NCBI GenBank assembly: GCA_041178545.1
Contig: JBEGVB010000001.1
Coordinates: 1-22,426 of the forward strand
DNA length: 22,426 bases
Direction of reading: 5' to 3'
DNA from: JBEATZ01 sp041178545
GTDB taxonomy: Bacteria; Planctomycetota; UBA1135; UBA2386
Below the pieces are notes generated by a model. The model had not been told where the DNA came from. It ran no database searches and worked only from the letters and a program-made list of their open reading frames with translations. The position numbers and the translations under genes are program-made. This document shows, one piece after another, positions 7,750-14,948 of the stretch (within the stretch, counting starts at the first letter, position 1; each line of letters opens with the position of its first letter).

Positions 7750-8849
7750 ACCCAGGCTCCTGTGCTCGGGAAGATCCCATAGCTGTGGGCGAGGCTCGGC
7801 TTGGTGCCCAGTGCGAGGACGGAGTGCCAGGTGGCGTGGTCGATGCCGTGGGACGGCAGCAGGATCGTGTCGCCCGCCTCCAGCACGAACAGGCAGCCCA
7901 TGGCTGCGAGTCGGCCCGTGAACGCGGCGTCGCGGTTGAGCAGGTGCCACAGGGGGCGATCGTCCTCGCGCTCGAGCGCCGCCATGCCCGCGGGCACGTC
8001 CTTGGCCCAGCCGTGGCGCACCAGCGCGAGGGCGAGCCTTGGCTTGCTGACGGCGAGCCAGGCCGTGCGGCCTTCCAACTGGTTGAAGGCCACGCCCAAC
8101 TGGCCGGGCTCGGCATCGTGGTGGAACACGGCGCCGCCGTCGGGTGCGTTGTTGTAGACAATGCGCTCGCTGAGCCGGTGCGGGCGCGGGACGAGTTGCT
8201 CCAGCAGCCCGAGGAGTTCGCTGCTGCCGGCGACCACGTTGCACTCGGGGAACGCCTCAGTGGCAAAGCGGTCGGACCAGCGCGCAATCTCGTCCCCGCC
8301 CTGCATCCAGTCCTCCAGCTGCTCGAGGCCGTGGGAGAAGCGGATGCGGAGCGAGCGGTCCGTGTCGTCGTCGGCGATCCACGCGAGCTTGGCCCACAGG
8401 TCGGAGGCGACGACGTTGCCGTCCTCCTCGGCGTCCACGAAGACGCGTTCCACCTCGCGTGCGTCCTGCCGGTCGACGGTGCTGCCTGCGTAGACAAACT
8501 GGTTCGTGCCCGCCAGCCTGCGGTCGAGCTCGTCCAAGAACCGCGCCCCCTTGCGCAGCCGGTCGAACATCGCGAGACAGCTGCGGACGTGCGGTGCAGC
8601 TGCGGCGAGGCGCGGTGCGAGCATGCCCGGCAGGAAGACGGCTTCCGCGTCCGCCCAGCGCCGGCGTGCCTCCTCCAGGGTGGGAGCCTTGCGAACCGTC
8701 TCCACCGCGAAGCCAAGGTCGGCGCCACGCCGCCGCAGCGGCCACACGGCGCGACCACGCGCACGCAGTGCGCGCACCGTTGCATGCGCACCGGGCGCGA
8801 GGTGGCGCGCGTTGCCGCTGGGCACGAAGTGGAGGGAGGTGGCGGTCAC
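7746..8849 (-). CDS. JmjC/cupin-like protein, possible Fe(II)/2-oxoglutarate oxygenase
   Basis: The product is 367 aa from GTG 8847-8849, the start nearest the divergent promoter; upstream in-frame sequence runs into the divergent gene and is not credible. The C-terminal third has a possible iron-binding facial triad: His243 and Asp245 in VFHHDAEPG, and a distal His (338 or 342) in GDTILLPSHGIDHATWHSV. The spacing and the phrases FNQLEGRTAWLAVSK and EAGDTILLPS fit cupin-8/JmjC-like domains, which hydroxylate proteins or small molecules. The N-terminal 200 residues have no recognised motif. It overlaps the uracil-DNA glycosylase gene by 4 nt, so the two are translationally coupled. Substrate is unknown; a non-catalytic cupin is the alternative. 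Confidence 0.65.
   Translation of the reverse strand: MTATSLHFVPSGNARHLAPGAHATVRALRARGRAVWPLRRRGADLGFAVETVRKAPTLEEARRRWADAEAVFLPGMLAPRLAAAAPHVRSCLAMFDRLRKGARFLDELDRRLAGTNQFVYAGSTVDRQDAREVERVFVDAEEDGNVVASDLWAKLAWIADDDTDRSLRIRFSHGLEQLEDWMQGGDEIARWSDRFATEAFPECNVVAGSSELLGLLEQLVPRPHRLSERIVYNNAPDGGAVFHHDAEPGQLGVAFNQLEGRTAWLAVSKPRLALALVRHGWAKDVPAGMAALEREDDRPLWHLLNRDAAFTGRLAAMGCLFVLEAGDTILLPSHGIDHATWHSVLALGTKPSLAHSYGIFPSTGAWV
7757..7761 (-). promoter_or_regulatory. Ribosome binding site within the upstream gene, deciding the glycosylase start
   Basis: AGGAG on the minus strand lies 7 nt before GTG 7749, inside the last codons of the JmjC/cupin-like gene. It favours the overlapping GTG start for the uracil-DNA glycosylase. 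Confidence 0.6.
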
Positions 8850-8870
8850 TGGAGTCGCGGTGGGGAGGGG

Positions 8871-8880
8871 ATGGTATAAG
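8871..8880. promoter_or_regulatory. Compact divergent promoter core
   Basis: The 58-nt gap between the divergent starts (GTG 8849 minus, ATG 8908 plus) holds the only AT-rich run nearby, ATGGTATAAG. On the plus strand it gives TATAAG (8875-8880), five of six matches to TATAAT. On the minus strand it gives TACCAT (8876-8871), also a TANNNT -10. Predicted leaders are about 20 and 15 nt. No convincing -35 or Shine-Dalgarno sequence is seen for either side. Confidence 0.45.
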
Positions 8881-8907
8881 GTCGCCCCCTCTCTGGCACC
8901 CTCGCGC

Positions 8908-11727
8908 ATGCCCGACGCCGCAAACCCGACGCAGGAACTCGTCTCAGCCCGCACTGCCGTGCCGCGCTGGGCCCTGTTCCTGTGCCTGTTGGTCGCAGCC
9001 GCCGTGCACCTTCCTGCGGCCTTGCAGGCGCAGTTCCTCAACTTCGACGACAACTTCTTCTTCGGTCCGGACAACCCGGCGTTCCGGGACGGCGACCTGT
9101 GGGGCATCCTCGACCCCTCGCGCACGATCGCCAACGCCTACCTGCCCGTGGCGCACCTGTCGCTCTACCTCGACTTCGTGCTGGGAGACGGCCGTCCGAT
9201 GCTCCCGCACCTCGTCTCGGTGCTGTTCCACGGGCTCGCTGCGTGGGCGCTGTGGCGCTGGCTCGCAGCACTCGGTCTACGCCCTGTACTTGCCGGCACG
9301 GCAGCCGTCCTCGCCCTGGCCCACCCTGCCCTGGTGGAGTCGGTCGCCTGGGTGAGCAGCAGGAAGGACGTGCTGAGCGGGTTGTTCACCTTCCTCGCGC
9401 TCGAACAGTGCGCACGGGCAGCAAGCGATGGTCGGGCCCGGCGCCACACGGTGCTCGCCGTCCTGTTCGCCGTGCTGGCCCTCTACAGCAAGCCGACCGC
9501 CGTGGTGCTGCCGTTGCTCGCCGGGCTCGGTGCCCTCCACCAGGGCAAGGCAGGCCGCGGTCGGTTCCTGCCGGTCTTGCTCCTTGGTCTCGTCACCGTT
9601 GCCGTTGCGCTGCACCACCGTCACCTCGCTGCCGTGGAGGGAACGCTCGCGCCGACCGCTGCGGGGCCGGGGCAGGCAGCAGGTGCGCTCTGGCACTACG
9701 CGACGACGCTGGTGTGGCCCGTGCAGCTCAACGTCCTCTACCCCGAGGAACTCACGCGCGAGGCGTTCCGTGCGGATGCATCGGTGGCAGCACTCGCCCT
9801 CGGTGCCCTCCTCGTCGGTGCCCTCGTCGCGTGGCGGGTTCCGCGCCTGCGCGACATCGGTCTCGGCGTGCTGGTCGCGCTGGTCGCGCTGCTGCCCTTC
9901 AACACCGTCTACCCAGCGTCGGCCATCGCCGCGGCGGACCGTTACCTCTACCTCGTCGTGCCGGGTGCAGCGCTTGCGCTCGCCGCGGCGGTCGGTGCGC
10001 TCGTGCGCACGCCACTCGTGGCCCTTGCCGCGCTGGTGCCGCTTGCGTTGCTCGCGCGTGAGCGCGTAGAGGACTTCCGCGACAGCGAGGCCCTCTGGCG
10101 CAGCAGCCTGGCGGTGGAACCGCGCAACGCGGTTGCCTGGCTCAACCTCGCCTCGGCGTTCGAACGCTCCAAGCCCGGGCGGCTCGAGTTGCTGCGCGAC
10201 CCGCTGCAGCGCGCTGCAGCCGAGGCCCGCATCCCGGTGCACGCGTGGCGCGCCGAGCGGGCGTTGCTGGAGCTCGCGGTGCGCGAGGGCCGCACGGCGG
10301 ATGCCGCCGGCCACGCGAGGCGCACCGTCGCAGCCGCAGAACAGCAGTATGCGCAGGAGGCGGGCGAACTGAGACGGAAACAGGCACTGGCCAACCTGCT
10401 CGACGCACTCCTCGTCGCACACCAGCCCCTGGTGGACGCAGGCGAGGACCCTGCTGCGGTCCTCGCGCGCGCCCGCGAACTCGCACCCGAGCATCCTGCG
10501 GTGGTGGCGTTCGGGGCGACGGCAGCGGTCCCTGCCGTGGAACGCGAGCTGCTTGCACGCGCTGCAGGCGGCGGCCGCACTGCGCTGCCCCGCGACGACG
10601 CGCGTGCGGTCGATGCGATGGGCAGGCTCGGTGCTGCGCTCGCCGCGGCCCCCGACGACCCGGACCTCAACCATGCAGCCGGACTGTGGGAGCAGTTGTG
10701 CGGGCAGAGCATGGCAGCACTCAAGCACTTCCGCCGGTCGATCGCGGCCCGGCCCGACGCGCCCCGCTCCTATCTCGGTGCGGCCTCGGTGTGCCGGCAG
10801 CAGGGGCTCTACGACCAGGCCGAGGAGTACGCGCGCGCTGGGCTCGCCCGCACCGCGGACCCGCAGCTGCGCTACGAACTCGGACTTGCCCTCGCCGGGC
10901 GTGGCAGGCTCGACGACGCGATCCAGCACCTCAGTGCCTATGCGCAGGTCCGGCCCGACGACCGCGCTGCCGCTCGCTCACTCGCCAACTTCCTGGCCGG
11001 CAAGGCCATCGCAAGCATGAGCGACCCGACGACCTCGGCCGAGGAACTGGAGCGGCTCGTGACCGAGTCGCTGCGCTGGAACCCCGCCGAGGTGCGCGTC
11101 GAACTGGTTCGCGGCAAGGTTGCGCGCGACCGGCGGCAGTTCCAGCAGTCCGTGGTGCACCTCGAGAAGTTCCTCGCCGTGGTGCCGGACTTCGACGAGG
11201 CACGTTCGATGCTCGCGGAGAGCTGCCGCGACCTCGGCTACGAGCGCATGTTCGCCGGCGACGAGGACGGCTGCCTCGCGGCCTGGCGGCGGTTCCTCGA
11301 GGTCGCCCCTTCGGACATCGAGACCGAGGCGGTCCGGTTGCAACTGCAGAACCTCTGGCGCAAGGCCGAGGCAGCTGGCGTCGACGCACTGCGGGCTGGG
11401 GACCGTGCGGGGGCCATCCGCTCCTTCCGCCGCTGTCTCTCGATCGACGCGACCCAGCACTGGGCGGCCTGGCTGTTGGCGACGGCCCTCTTCGAGCAGC
11501 CCGATGCCGACCTCGCGGAGGTCGAGCGGTTGCTGCAGCAGGCCATCGCCGGACAGGCGAGCCACGGTCTCGACCGCAGCCGGCAGGTGTTGCTGCGCGT
11601 GCTCACGCTGCGCAGGTTGCAGCGTGAGGACGAGGCACGGGCAGCAGCTGCTGCCTACGTTGCCGCCCCGGACGCCGAGGCCGACCCGCAGGCGCTCGAG
11701 ATGCTGCGCGTCGCCGCACAGGGCTGA
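8908..11727 (+). CDS. TMTC-like GT-C glycosyltransferase with C-terminal TPR array
   Basis: The product is a polytopic membrane protein of 939 aa, likely transferring a sugar from a lipid carrier onto protein or another acceptor at the outer face of the membrane. The start ATG 8908 directly follows the divergent promoter; upstream in-frame sequence lies over the opposite gene. Residues 1-385 are hydrophobic with about 9-11 membrane segments. Family signposts of TMTC/PMT-like proteins are an acidic pair in the first loop (NFDDNFFF, D47-D48), HPALVESVAWVSSRKDVLSG (139-158) and ADRYLYLVVPG (343-353). Residues about 390-930 are TPR-like repeats (AVAWLNLASAFERSKPGRLE; YDQAEEYARAGLARTADPQ; AIRSFRRCLSIDATQHWAAW). 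Bacterial proteins with this layout are usually annotated only as TPR proteins; donor and acceptor are unknown. Confidence 0.8.
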   Translation: MPDAANPTQELVSARTAVPRWALFLCLLVAAAVHLPAALQAQFLNFDDNFFFGPDNPAFRDGDLWGILDPSRTIANAYLPVAHLSLYLDFVLGDGRPMLPHLVSVLFHGLAAWALWRWLAALGLRPVLAGTAAVLALAHPALVESVAWVSSRKDVLSGLFTFLALEQCARAASDGRARRHTVLAVLFAVLALYSKPTAVVLPLLAGLGALHQGKAGRGRFLPVLLLGLVTVAVALHHRHLAAVEGTLAPTAAGPGQAAGALWHYATTLVWPVQLNVLYPEELTREAFRADASVAALALGALLVGALVAWRVPRLRDIGLGVLVALVALLPFNTVYPASAIAAADRYLYLVVPGAALALAAAVGALVRTPLVALAALVPLALLARERVEDFRDSEALWRSSLAVEPRNAVAWLNLASAFERSKPGRLELLRDPLQRAAAEARIPVHAWRAERALLELAVREGRTADAAGHARRTVAAAEQQYAQEAGELRRKQALANLLDALLVAHQPLVDAGEDPAAVLARARELAPEHPAVVAFGATAAVPAVERELLARAAGGGRTALPRDDARAVDAMGRLGAALAAAPDDPDLNHAAGLWEQLCGQSMAALKHFRRSIAARPDAPRSYLGAASVCRQQGLYDQAEEYARAGLARTADPQLRYELGLALAGRGRLDDAIQHLSAYAQVRPDDRAAARSLANFLAGKAIASMSDPTTSAEELERLVTESLRWNPAEVRVELVRGKVARDRRQFQQSVVHLEKFLAVVPDFDEARSMLAESCRDLGYERMFAGDEDGCLAAWRRFLEVAPSDIETEAVRLQLQNLWRKAEAAGVDALRAGDRAGAIRSFRRCLSIDATQHWAAWLLATALFEQPDADLAEVERLLQQAIAGQASHGLDRSRQVLLRVLTLRRLQREDEARAAAAAYVAAPDAEADPQALEMLRVAAQG

Positions 11728-11762
11728 GCGCGAGGACTGGCAACGAACCTCACGCCGCGCGG

Positions 11763-11791
11763 TTGCGCAGTGGCGCATCGGTTGCTACGTT
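11763..11791 (+). promoter_or_regulatory. Extended -10 promoter for the SPOR-like gene cluster
   Basis: TTGCGC (11763-11768) and TACGTT (11786-11791) are 17 nt apart, and TG one base before the -10 makes it an extended -10. The predicted start near 11798 gives a leader of about 86 nt. A small palindrome (TGCGC-AGTG-GCGCA, 11764-11777) covers the -35 and the start of the spacer and could be an operator. Confidence 0.5.
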
Positions 11792-11873
11792 CGGCGGGTG
11801 AACCCCGGCTCGGTCTGCTGCGGGTTCCGAGCCTGCGGTTCGCAGGTACACGGTGTCTGCGCGGTTCGGCGCG

Positions 11874-11878
11874 GGAGG
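11874..11878 (+). promoter_or_regulatory. Ribosome binding site deciding a TTG start
   Basis: GGAGG lies 5 nt before TTG 11884. The in-frame ATG at 11770 lies within the promoter and gives an implausible Arg-rich leader, so the TTG is preferred. Confidence 0.55.
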
Positions 11879-11883
11879 GCTTC

Positions 11884-12573
11884 TTGGCACGCAAGTCGAG
11901 CGATCTGTTCACGTTGTTGGCATCCCGCGGACGCGCTCCGGCGCGCCGCCGTTCGGGTGGGGGTGGCGGCGGGTTCTTCCGCTCCTTCTTCGGTTCCACT
12001 TCGCAGGACGTGACCGCCCCGCGCAAGCAGGGCTCCTCTGGACTTGCCCTTGCCGCGGTTGCCTTCCTCTGCCTCGGTGTCGGTTACCTGCTCGGCGACA
12101 CCTTCCCCATGACCCCTCGTGCCGGGTCCCCGGAAGCTCCCCGGACCGGGACTCCAGAGGCCCTGCGGGCCGGCCCTGCAGCGCGGCCCGGGCAGCGGCC
12201 CGGCCCCGTGGCGCCCGTGGCCCAGCCCCAGACCCAGCCCCCGGCAGACGACGGGGTCCTGCGCCCCGAGGTCGAGGTCGAGCCCCTGACCAACCAGGCC
12301 TTCTTCCTCGTTGCCTACGAGGAGGACCACCGTGCGTTGGCATCGGACCTGGCGCGCAAGCTCCGGGTTGCCGGCATCCGTTCCGCCCGGCCCTACCGGG
12401 TCTGGATGAACTCCAAGAACTACTGGACCGTGGCCGCCTACTACGACGGCGCGAAGGAGAAGGACGAACTGCGGCAGAAGCTGCTGCAGGTGCCGGCCCC
12501 AGAAGGGCATCCCAAGTTCGAGTCCAGCAGAAAGTTGGTTCCGGACTGGCCTCCGGCCCGTGACCTGAAGTAG
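11884..12573 (+). CDS. Single-pass membrane protein with SPOR-like C-terminal domain
   Basis: The product is 229 aa if started at TTG 11884 (GGAGG five bases upstream). Order of parts: a basic, Gly-rich cytoplasmic N-terminus (about 1-50); one membrane segment (about 54-73, GLALAAVAFLCLGVGYLLG); a Pro/Ala/Gln-rich periplasmic linker (about 80-130); and a C-terminal domain of about 75 residues (AFFLVAYEEDHRALASDLAR; VWMNSKNYWTVAAYYDG). The last has the beta-alpha-beta pattern of SPOR domains, which bind denuded peptidoglycan glycan strands at division septa. The topology matches FtsN/DedD-like proteins. SPOR domains diverge strongly, so this rests on pattern and layout rather than on a fixed motif. 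It opens a plus-strand cluster with the small basic protein, an aminotransferase and queE. Confidence 0.65.
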   Translation: MARKSSDLFTLLASRGRAPARRRSGGGGGGFFRSFFGSTSQDVTAPRKQGSSGLALAAVAFLCLGVGYLLGDTFPMTPRAGSPEAPRTGTPEALRAGPAARPGQRPGPVAPVAQPQTQPPADDGVLRPEVEVEPLTNQAFFLVAYEEDHRALASDLARKLRVAGIRSARPYRVWMNSKNYWTVAAYYDGAKEKDELRQKLLQVPAPEGHPKFESSRKLVPDWPPARDLK

Positions 12574-12576
12574 GAT
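12571..12576 (+). promoter_or_regulatory. Candidate -10 overlapping the SPOR gene stop
   Basis: TAGGAT overlaps the TAG stop of the SPOR-like gene. A transcript would begin near 12583, some 55 nt before ATG 12639. An in-frame ATG at 12588 lies only about 4-5 nt from the predicted 5' end. The -35 (TGGCCT with 18-nt spacing) is poor. Confidence 0.35.
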
Positions 12577-12638
12577 CTTCGCCCCAAATGTCACCGGACG
12601 GCGCCAGCTGGCCCCGTCCCCTCCGGCACGAGCCAGTC

Positions 12639-12917
12639 ATGTCCATCCACAGCAGCCTCAAAGTCTCCAGCGGTTCCTCGGGTCAGCGCAACGTCTGGAC
12701 CCGCACGGAGCGCATTGCAGCCCTCAAGAAGCAAGGCCGTTGGAACGACGGCGACAAGGTCACCGGCCTGCGCAAGGTGCGCACCCGCTTCAAGGCGAAG
12801 GCCAAGCCCAAGAAGGCCGATGCCGCTCCTGCTGCAGGTGCAGCGCCCGCTGCAGCGGCCGCGCCTGCCGCGAAGGCCGCCGCGCCTGCCGCGAAGGCCG
12901 CTCCCGCCAAGAAGTGA
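12639..12917 (+). CDS. PVC-type small basic protein with Ala/Pro/Lys tail
   Basis: The product is 92 aa, strongly basic. The first 56 or so residues (MSIHSSLKVSSGSSGQRNV; TRTERIAALKKQGRWNDGD; VTGLRKVRTRFKAKAKPKK) match the pattern of the small basic protein family shared by Planctomycetes, Verrucomicrobia and Chlamydiae, which is thought to be ribosome- or nucleic-acid-associated. The family start MSIHSSL fixes ATG 12639 rather than the in-frame ATG 12588, which would add 17 residues. The C-terminal 35 residues are an added low-complexity tail (APAAKAA repeats ending in APAKK), like the tails of histone H1-like and some ribosomal proteins. It lies 65 nt after the SPOR-like gene and 6 nt before an aminotransferase. 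No strong ribosome binding site is visible. Confidence 0.85.
   Translation: MSIHSSLKVSSGSSGQRNVWTRTERIAALKKQGRWNDGDKVTGLRKVRTRFKAKAKPKKADAAPAAGAAPAAAAAPAAKAAAPAAKAAPAKK
12861..12902 (+). repeat. Two 21-bp tandem repeats in the small basic protein tail
   Basis: Positions 12861-12881 and 12882-12902 are direct repeats differing only in the last base. The period is seven codons (APAAKAA), so copy-number change would keep the frame and lengthen or shorten the basic tail. Confidence 0.85.
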
Positions 12918-12923
12918 CCTGAC

Positions 12924-14099
12924 GTGCCGCACCCGGGAACACCCCTGGAGCCTGCGGCCGGCGACGAGGCGATCGTGCTCGCCGACCGGATGGGTCGGAT
13001 CGAGCCGAGTGGGATCCGCAAGATCTTCGAGCTGATGAGCTCGGTGCAGAACCCGATCAACCTCTCGATCGGGCAGGCCCACTTCGATCCCCCTGCAGAA
13101 CTCGTCGAGGCCGCCTGCCGTGCGCTGCGCGCCGGCAAGAACCGGTACACGCTCACGCAGGGGCTCCCTGAACTCAACACGCGCCTGCTCGACCTCGTGC
13201 AGCAGCGGTACGGGTCGCGGCCCGAGAGCTGCCTGCTCACCGTGGGCGTCTCGGGCGGCATCGTGCTCTCGTTCCTCAGCCTGTTGAACCCGGGCGACGA
13301 GATCCTGCTGCCGGACCCTGGTTTCATGATGTACCGCAACGTGGCCGCCATCGCCGGGGCCAACGTGCGCTACTACAACACCTACCCGGACCGGGAGGGA
13401 TCGCGGTTCCGCATCGACCCGGACGAGATCGAACGACTCATCGGCCCGCGGACCAAGATCCTGTTCCTCAACTCGCCGAGCAACCCGACCGGGATGGTGC
13501 TCACCGAGGAGGAAACCGCAGCCGTCGCCCGGATCGCGGAGCGCACCGGCGTCTGGCTGGTGAGCGACGAGATCTACGACTTCTTCACGTACGACATGCC
13601 GTTCGTGTCGCCGGTGGGTCGGGCCGAGCGCGTCATCCAGCTGGGCGGCTTCAGCAAGACCTACGGCGTGCCGGGCTGGCGCATGGGCTACGTGACGGGG
13701 CCCGCGAAGGTGCTGGACGCCATGAAGACGCTCCAGCAGTTCACCTTCGTGTGCGCGCCCACTCCCTTCCAGCACGCATTGCTCGAGGTCGGCTTCGACG
13801 TGGACCTGAGCGACCACCTGCGCGACTACCGTCACAAGCGCGACAGGATCGTGGCCCGGCTCGACCCGCGCTACGCGTTGTCTGCGCCCGAGGGCTCGTT
13901 CTACGCCTTCCCACGGCTCCCGGGCGGCATGGACGGGGACCGCTTCATGCACGAGGCCTTGCAGCGCAAGCTGCTGGTGGTGCCCGGCAAGTACTTCTCC
14001 TCCCGCGACACCCACTTCCGGCTCTCGTTCGCCGCGGATGACGCGATGCTCGACCGCGGCATCGCGGCCCTCAACGAGTTGGTGGCAGCCGTCGGCTGA
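12924..14099 (+). CDS. Pyridoxal-phosphate aminotransferase, class I fold type I
   Basis: The enzyme exchanges amino groups between an amino acid and a 2-oxo acid; substrate is not decided by sequence here. The product is 391 aa, a usual length, from GTG 12924, which is 6 nt after the small basic protein stop. Landmarks: Tyr75 (NRYTLTQGLPEL) in the N-terminal substrate loop; NSPSNPTG with Asn187; SDEIYD with Asp215 and Tyr218 contacting the cofactor; and the cofactor lysine K245 in GGFSKTYGVPGWRMGYVTGP. A C-terminal FRLSFA supplies the probable carboxylate-binding Arg. The form is closest to aspartate-aminotransferase-like (AspB type) enzymes. It ends 3 nt before queE, so they are almost surely co-transcribed. 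Its GTG start lacks a clear ribosome binding site, suggesting coupling to the upstream gene. Confidence 0.93.
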   Translation: MPHPGTPLEPAAGDEAIVLADRMGRIEPSGIRKIFELMSSVQNPINLSIGQAHFDPPAELVEAACRALRAGKNRYTLTQGLPELNTRLLDLVQQRYGSRPESCLLTVGVSGGIVLSFLSLLNPGDEILLPDPGFMMYRNVAAIAGANVRYYNTYPDREGSRFRIDPDEIERLIGPRTKILFLNSPSNPTGMVLTEEETAAVARIAERTGVWLVSDEIYDFFTYDMPFVSPVGRAERVIQLGGFSKTYGVPGWRMGYVTGPAKVLDAMKTLQQFTFVCAPTPFQHALLEVGFDVDLSDHLRDYRHKRDRIVARLDPRYALSAPEGSFYAFPRLPGGMDGDRFMHEALQRKLLVVPGKYFSSRDTHFRLSFAADDAMLDRGIAALNELVAAVG

Positions 14100-14102
14100 G
14101 CC

Positions 14103-14882
14103 ATGGTCCGCGCACCGCTCGTCGAGGTCTTCCACTCGGTGCAGGGAGAAGGGCGGTTCGTGGGTGTCCCCATGACGTTCCTGCGGGTCGCCACGTGCCC
14201 GATCCGCTGCAGCTACTGCGACACCCCGCACAGCCACCGAGCCACCGCCACGGCCCTCGTGCGCGAAGGAGACACGGAGCGGACCGAGCCGAACCCTGTC
14301 GACGCGGTGCGGGCCGCCGAGCTCGTCGAGTCCTGTGCACGGGCAGGAGGTAGTCCGCTACCAGCCATGCTCTCGGTCACCGGAGGGGAGCCTCTGGCGG
14401 TCCCTGCGTTCGTGCGCGCGCTCGGCGCGCTGTTGCGCCCGCGCGGTTGCCGCATCCACCTCGAGACCGCGGCACTGGACCCGGTGGCCCTCCGCGAGTG
14501 CGTCGCGGACATCGACCACCTGAGCGCGGACTACAAGCTGCCGGGCACATGGGTGCACGCAGGTGGCCCACGTGATGCGGAGCCGGATGCGGGGAGCCAG
14601 CACGTGGAGTGCGCACGCATCGCCCTCGCGCACGGCGCCACCGTCGACATGAAGGTCGTGCTCACCAGCTCGGTCCGGGACCAGGTGTACACGGCTGCGC
14701 TCGAGCGACTTGCCTCGGTCCGTGGGTCGGTCCTGCTGGTGCTCCAGCCCGTGACGCCCCACGGCGACGTGCAGGAACCGTTGCCGGCAGCCGTACTGCA
14801 GCGCCGGCTGCACGAGGCCGTCGCCGCCGGGTTCACGGTGCGCGTGCTGCCACAGGTGCACAAGTCTCTCCAGGTGCCCTGA
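14103..14882 (+). CDS. queE: 7-carboxy-7-deazaguanine synthase QueE (radical SAM)
   Basis: QueE rearranges 6-carboxytetrahydropterin to 7-carboxy-7-deazaguanine in the pathway to preQ0, queuosine and related modified bases. The product is 259 aa. The signature N-terminus is FHSVQGEGRFVGVPMTFLRV (10-29), followed by the radical-SAM cluster motif C32-x3-C36-x2-C39 in CPIRCSYCDT. GGEP (94-97) is the SAM-binding motif, and SADYKLPG resembles the conserved Lys segment of the family. The ATG lies 3 nt after the aminotransferase stop. No queC, queD, queF or tgt is present in the window, and no preQ1 riboswitch was recognised upstream. Two small hairpins follow its stop before the next gene. Confidence 0.93.
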   Translation: MVRAPLVEVFHSVQGEGRFVGVPMTFLRVATCPIRCSYCDTPHSHRATATALVREGDTERTEPNPVDAVRAAELVESCARAGGSPLPAMLSVTGGEPLAVPAFVRALGALLRPRGCRIHLETAALDPVALRECVADIDHLSADYKLPGTWVHAGGPRDAEPDAGSQHVECARIALAHGATVDMKVVLTSSVRDQVYTAALERLASVRGSVLLVLQPVTPHGDVQEPLPAAVLQRRLHEAVAAGFTVRVLPQVHKSLQVP

Positions 14883-14894
14883 CCCGGTCGGGTC

Positions 14895-14907
14895 GCAACA
14901 TCGTTGC
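14895..14907 (+). terminator. Small hairpin after queE
   Basis: GCAAC-ATC-GTTGC forms a 5-bp stem 12 nt after the queE stop. It is short and has no T-tract, so termination here is uncertain. Confidence 0.25.
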
Positions 14908-14920
14908 ACGCACCTGCTCC

Positions 14921-14948
14921 CGGAGGCGACCTCCGCTAACCTGACCCC
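14921..14948 (+). promoter_or_regulatory. Leaderless-type promoter with palindrome in the spacer
   Basis: TAACCT (14937-14942) is followed by exactly six bases (GACCCC) and then ATG 14949, which would make the A of ATG the first base of the mRNA. A perfect 6-bp inverted repeat (CGGAGG-CGA-CCTCCG, 14921-14935) sits just before the -10 and could be a regulator site. No good -35 is seen. Confidence 0.5.

Noticed and set aside
8506..8907. N-terminal extension of the glycosyltransferase frame
   Set aside because: The extension lies over the JmjC/cupin-like gene, is Arg/Ala-rich, and would start upstream of the promoter; ATG 8908 opens a sensible membrane protein.
11764..11777. TGCGC-AGTG-GCGCA as a terminator for the glycosyltransferase gene
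   Set aside because: Only 5 bp, no T-tract, and it overlaps a good -35; kept only as a possible operator within the promoter entry.
11770..11883. Longer SPOR-protein start at ATG 11770
   Set aside because: The ATG lies between the -35 and -10 of the predicted promoter, and TTG 11884 has a well-placed GGAGG.
14020..14102. preQ1 riboswitch before queE
   Set aside because: queE follows the aminotransferase gene by 3 nt, and no A-rich preQ1 aptamer pattern was seen.
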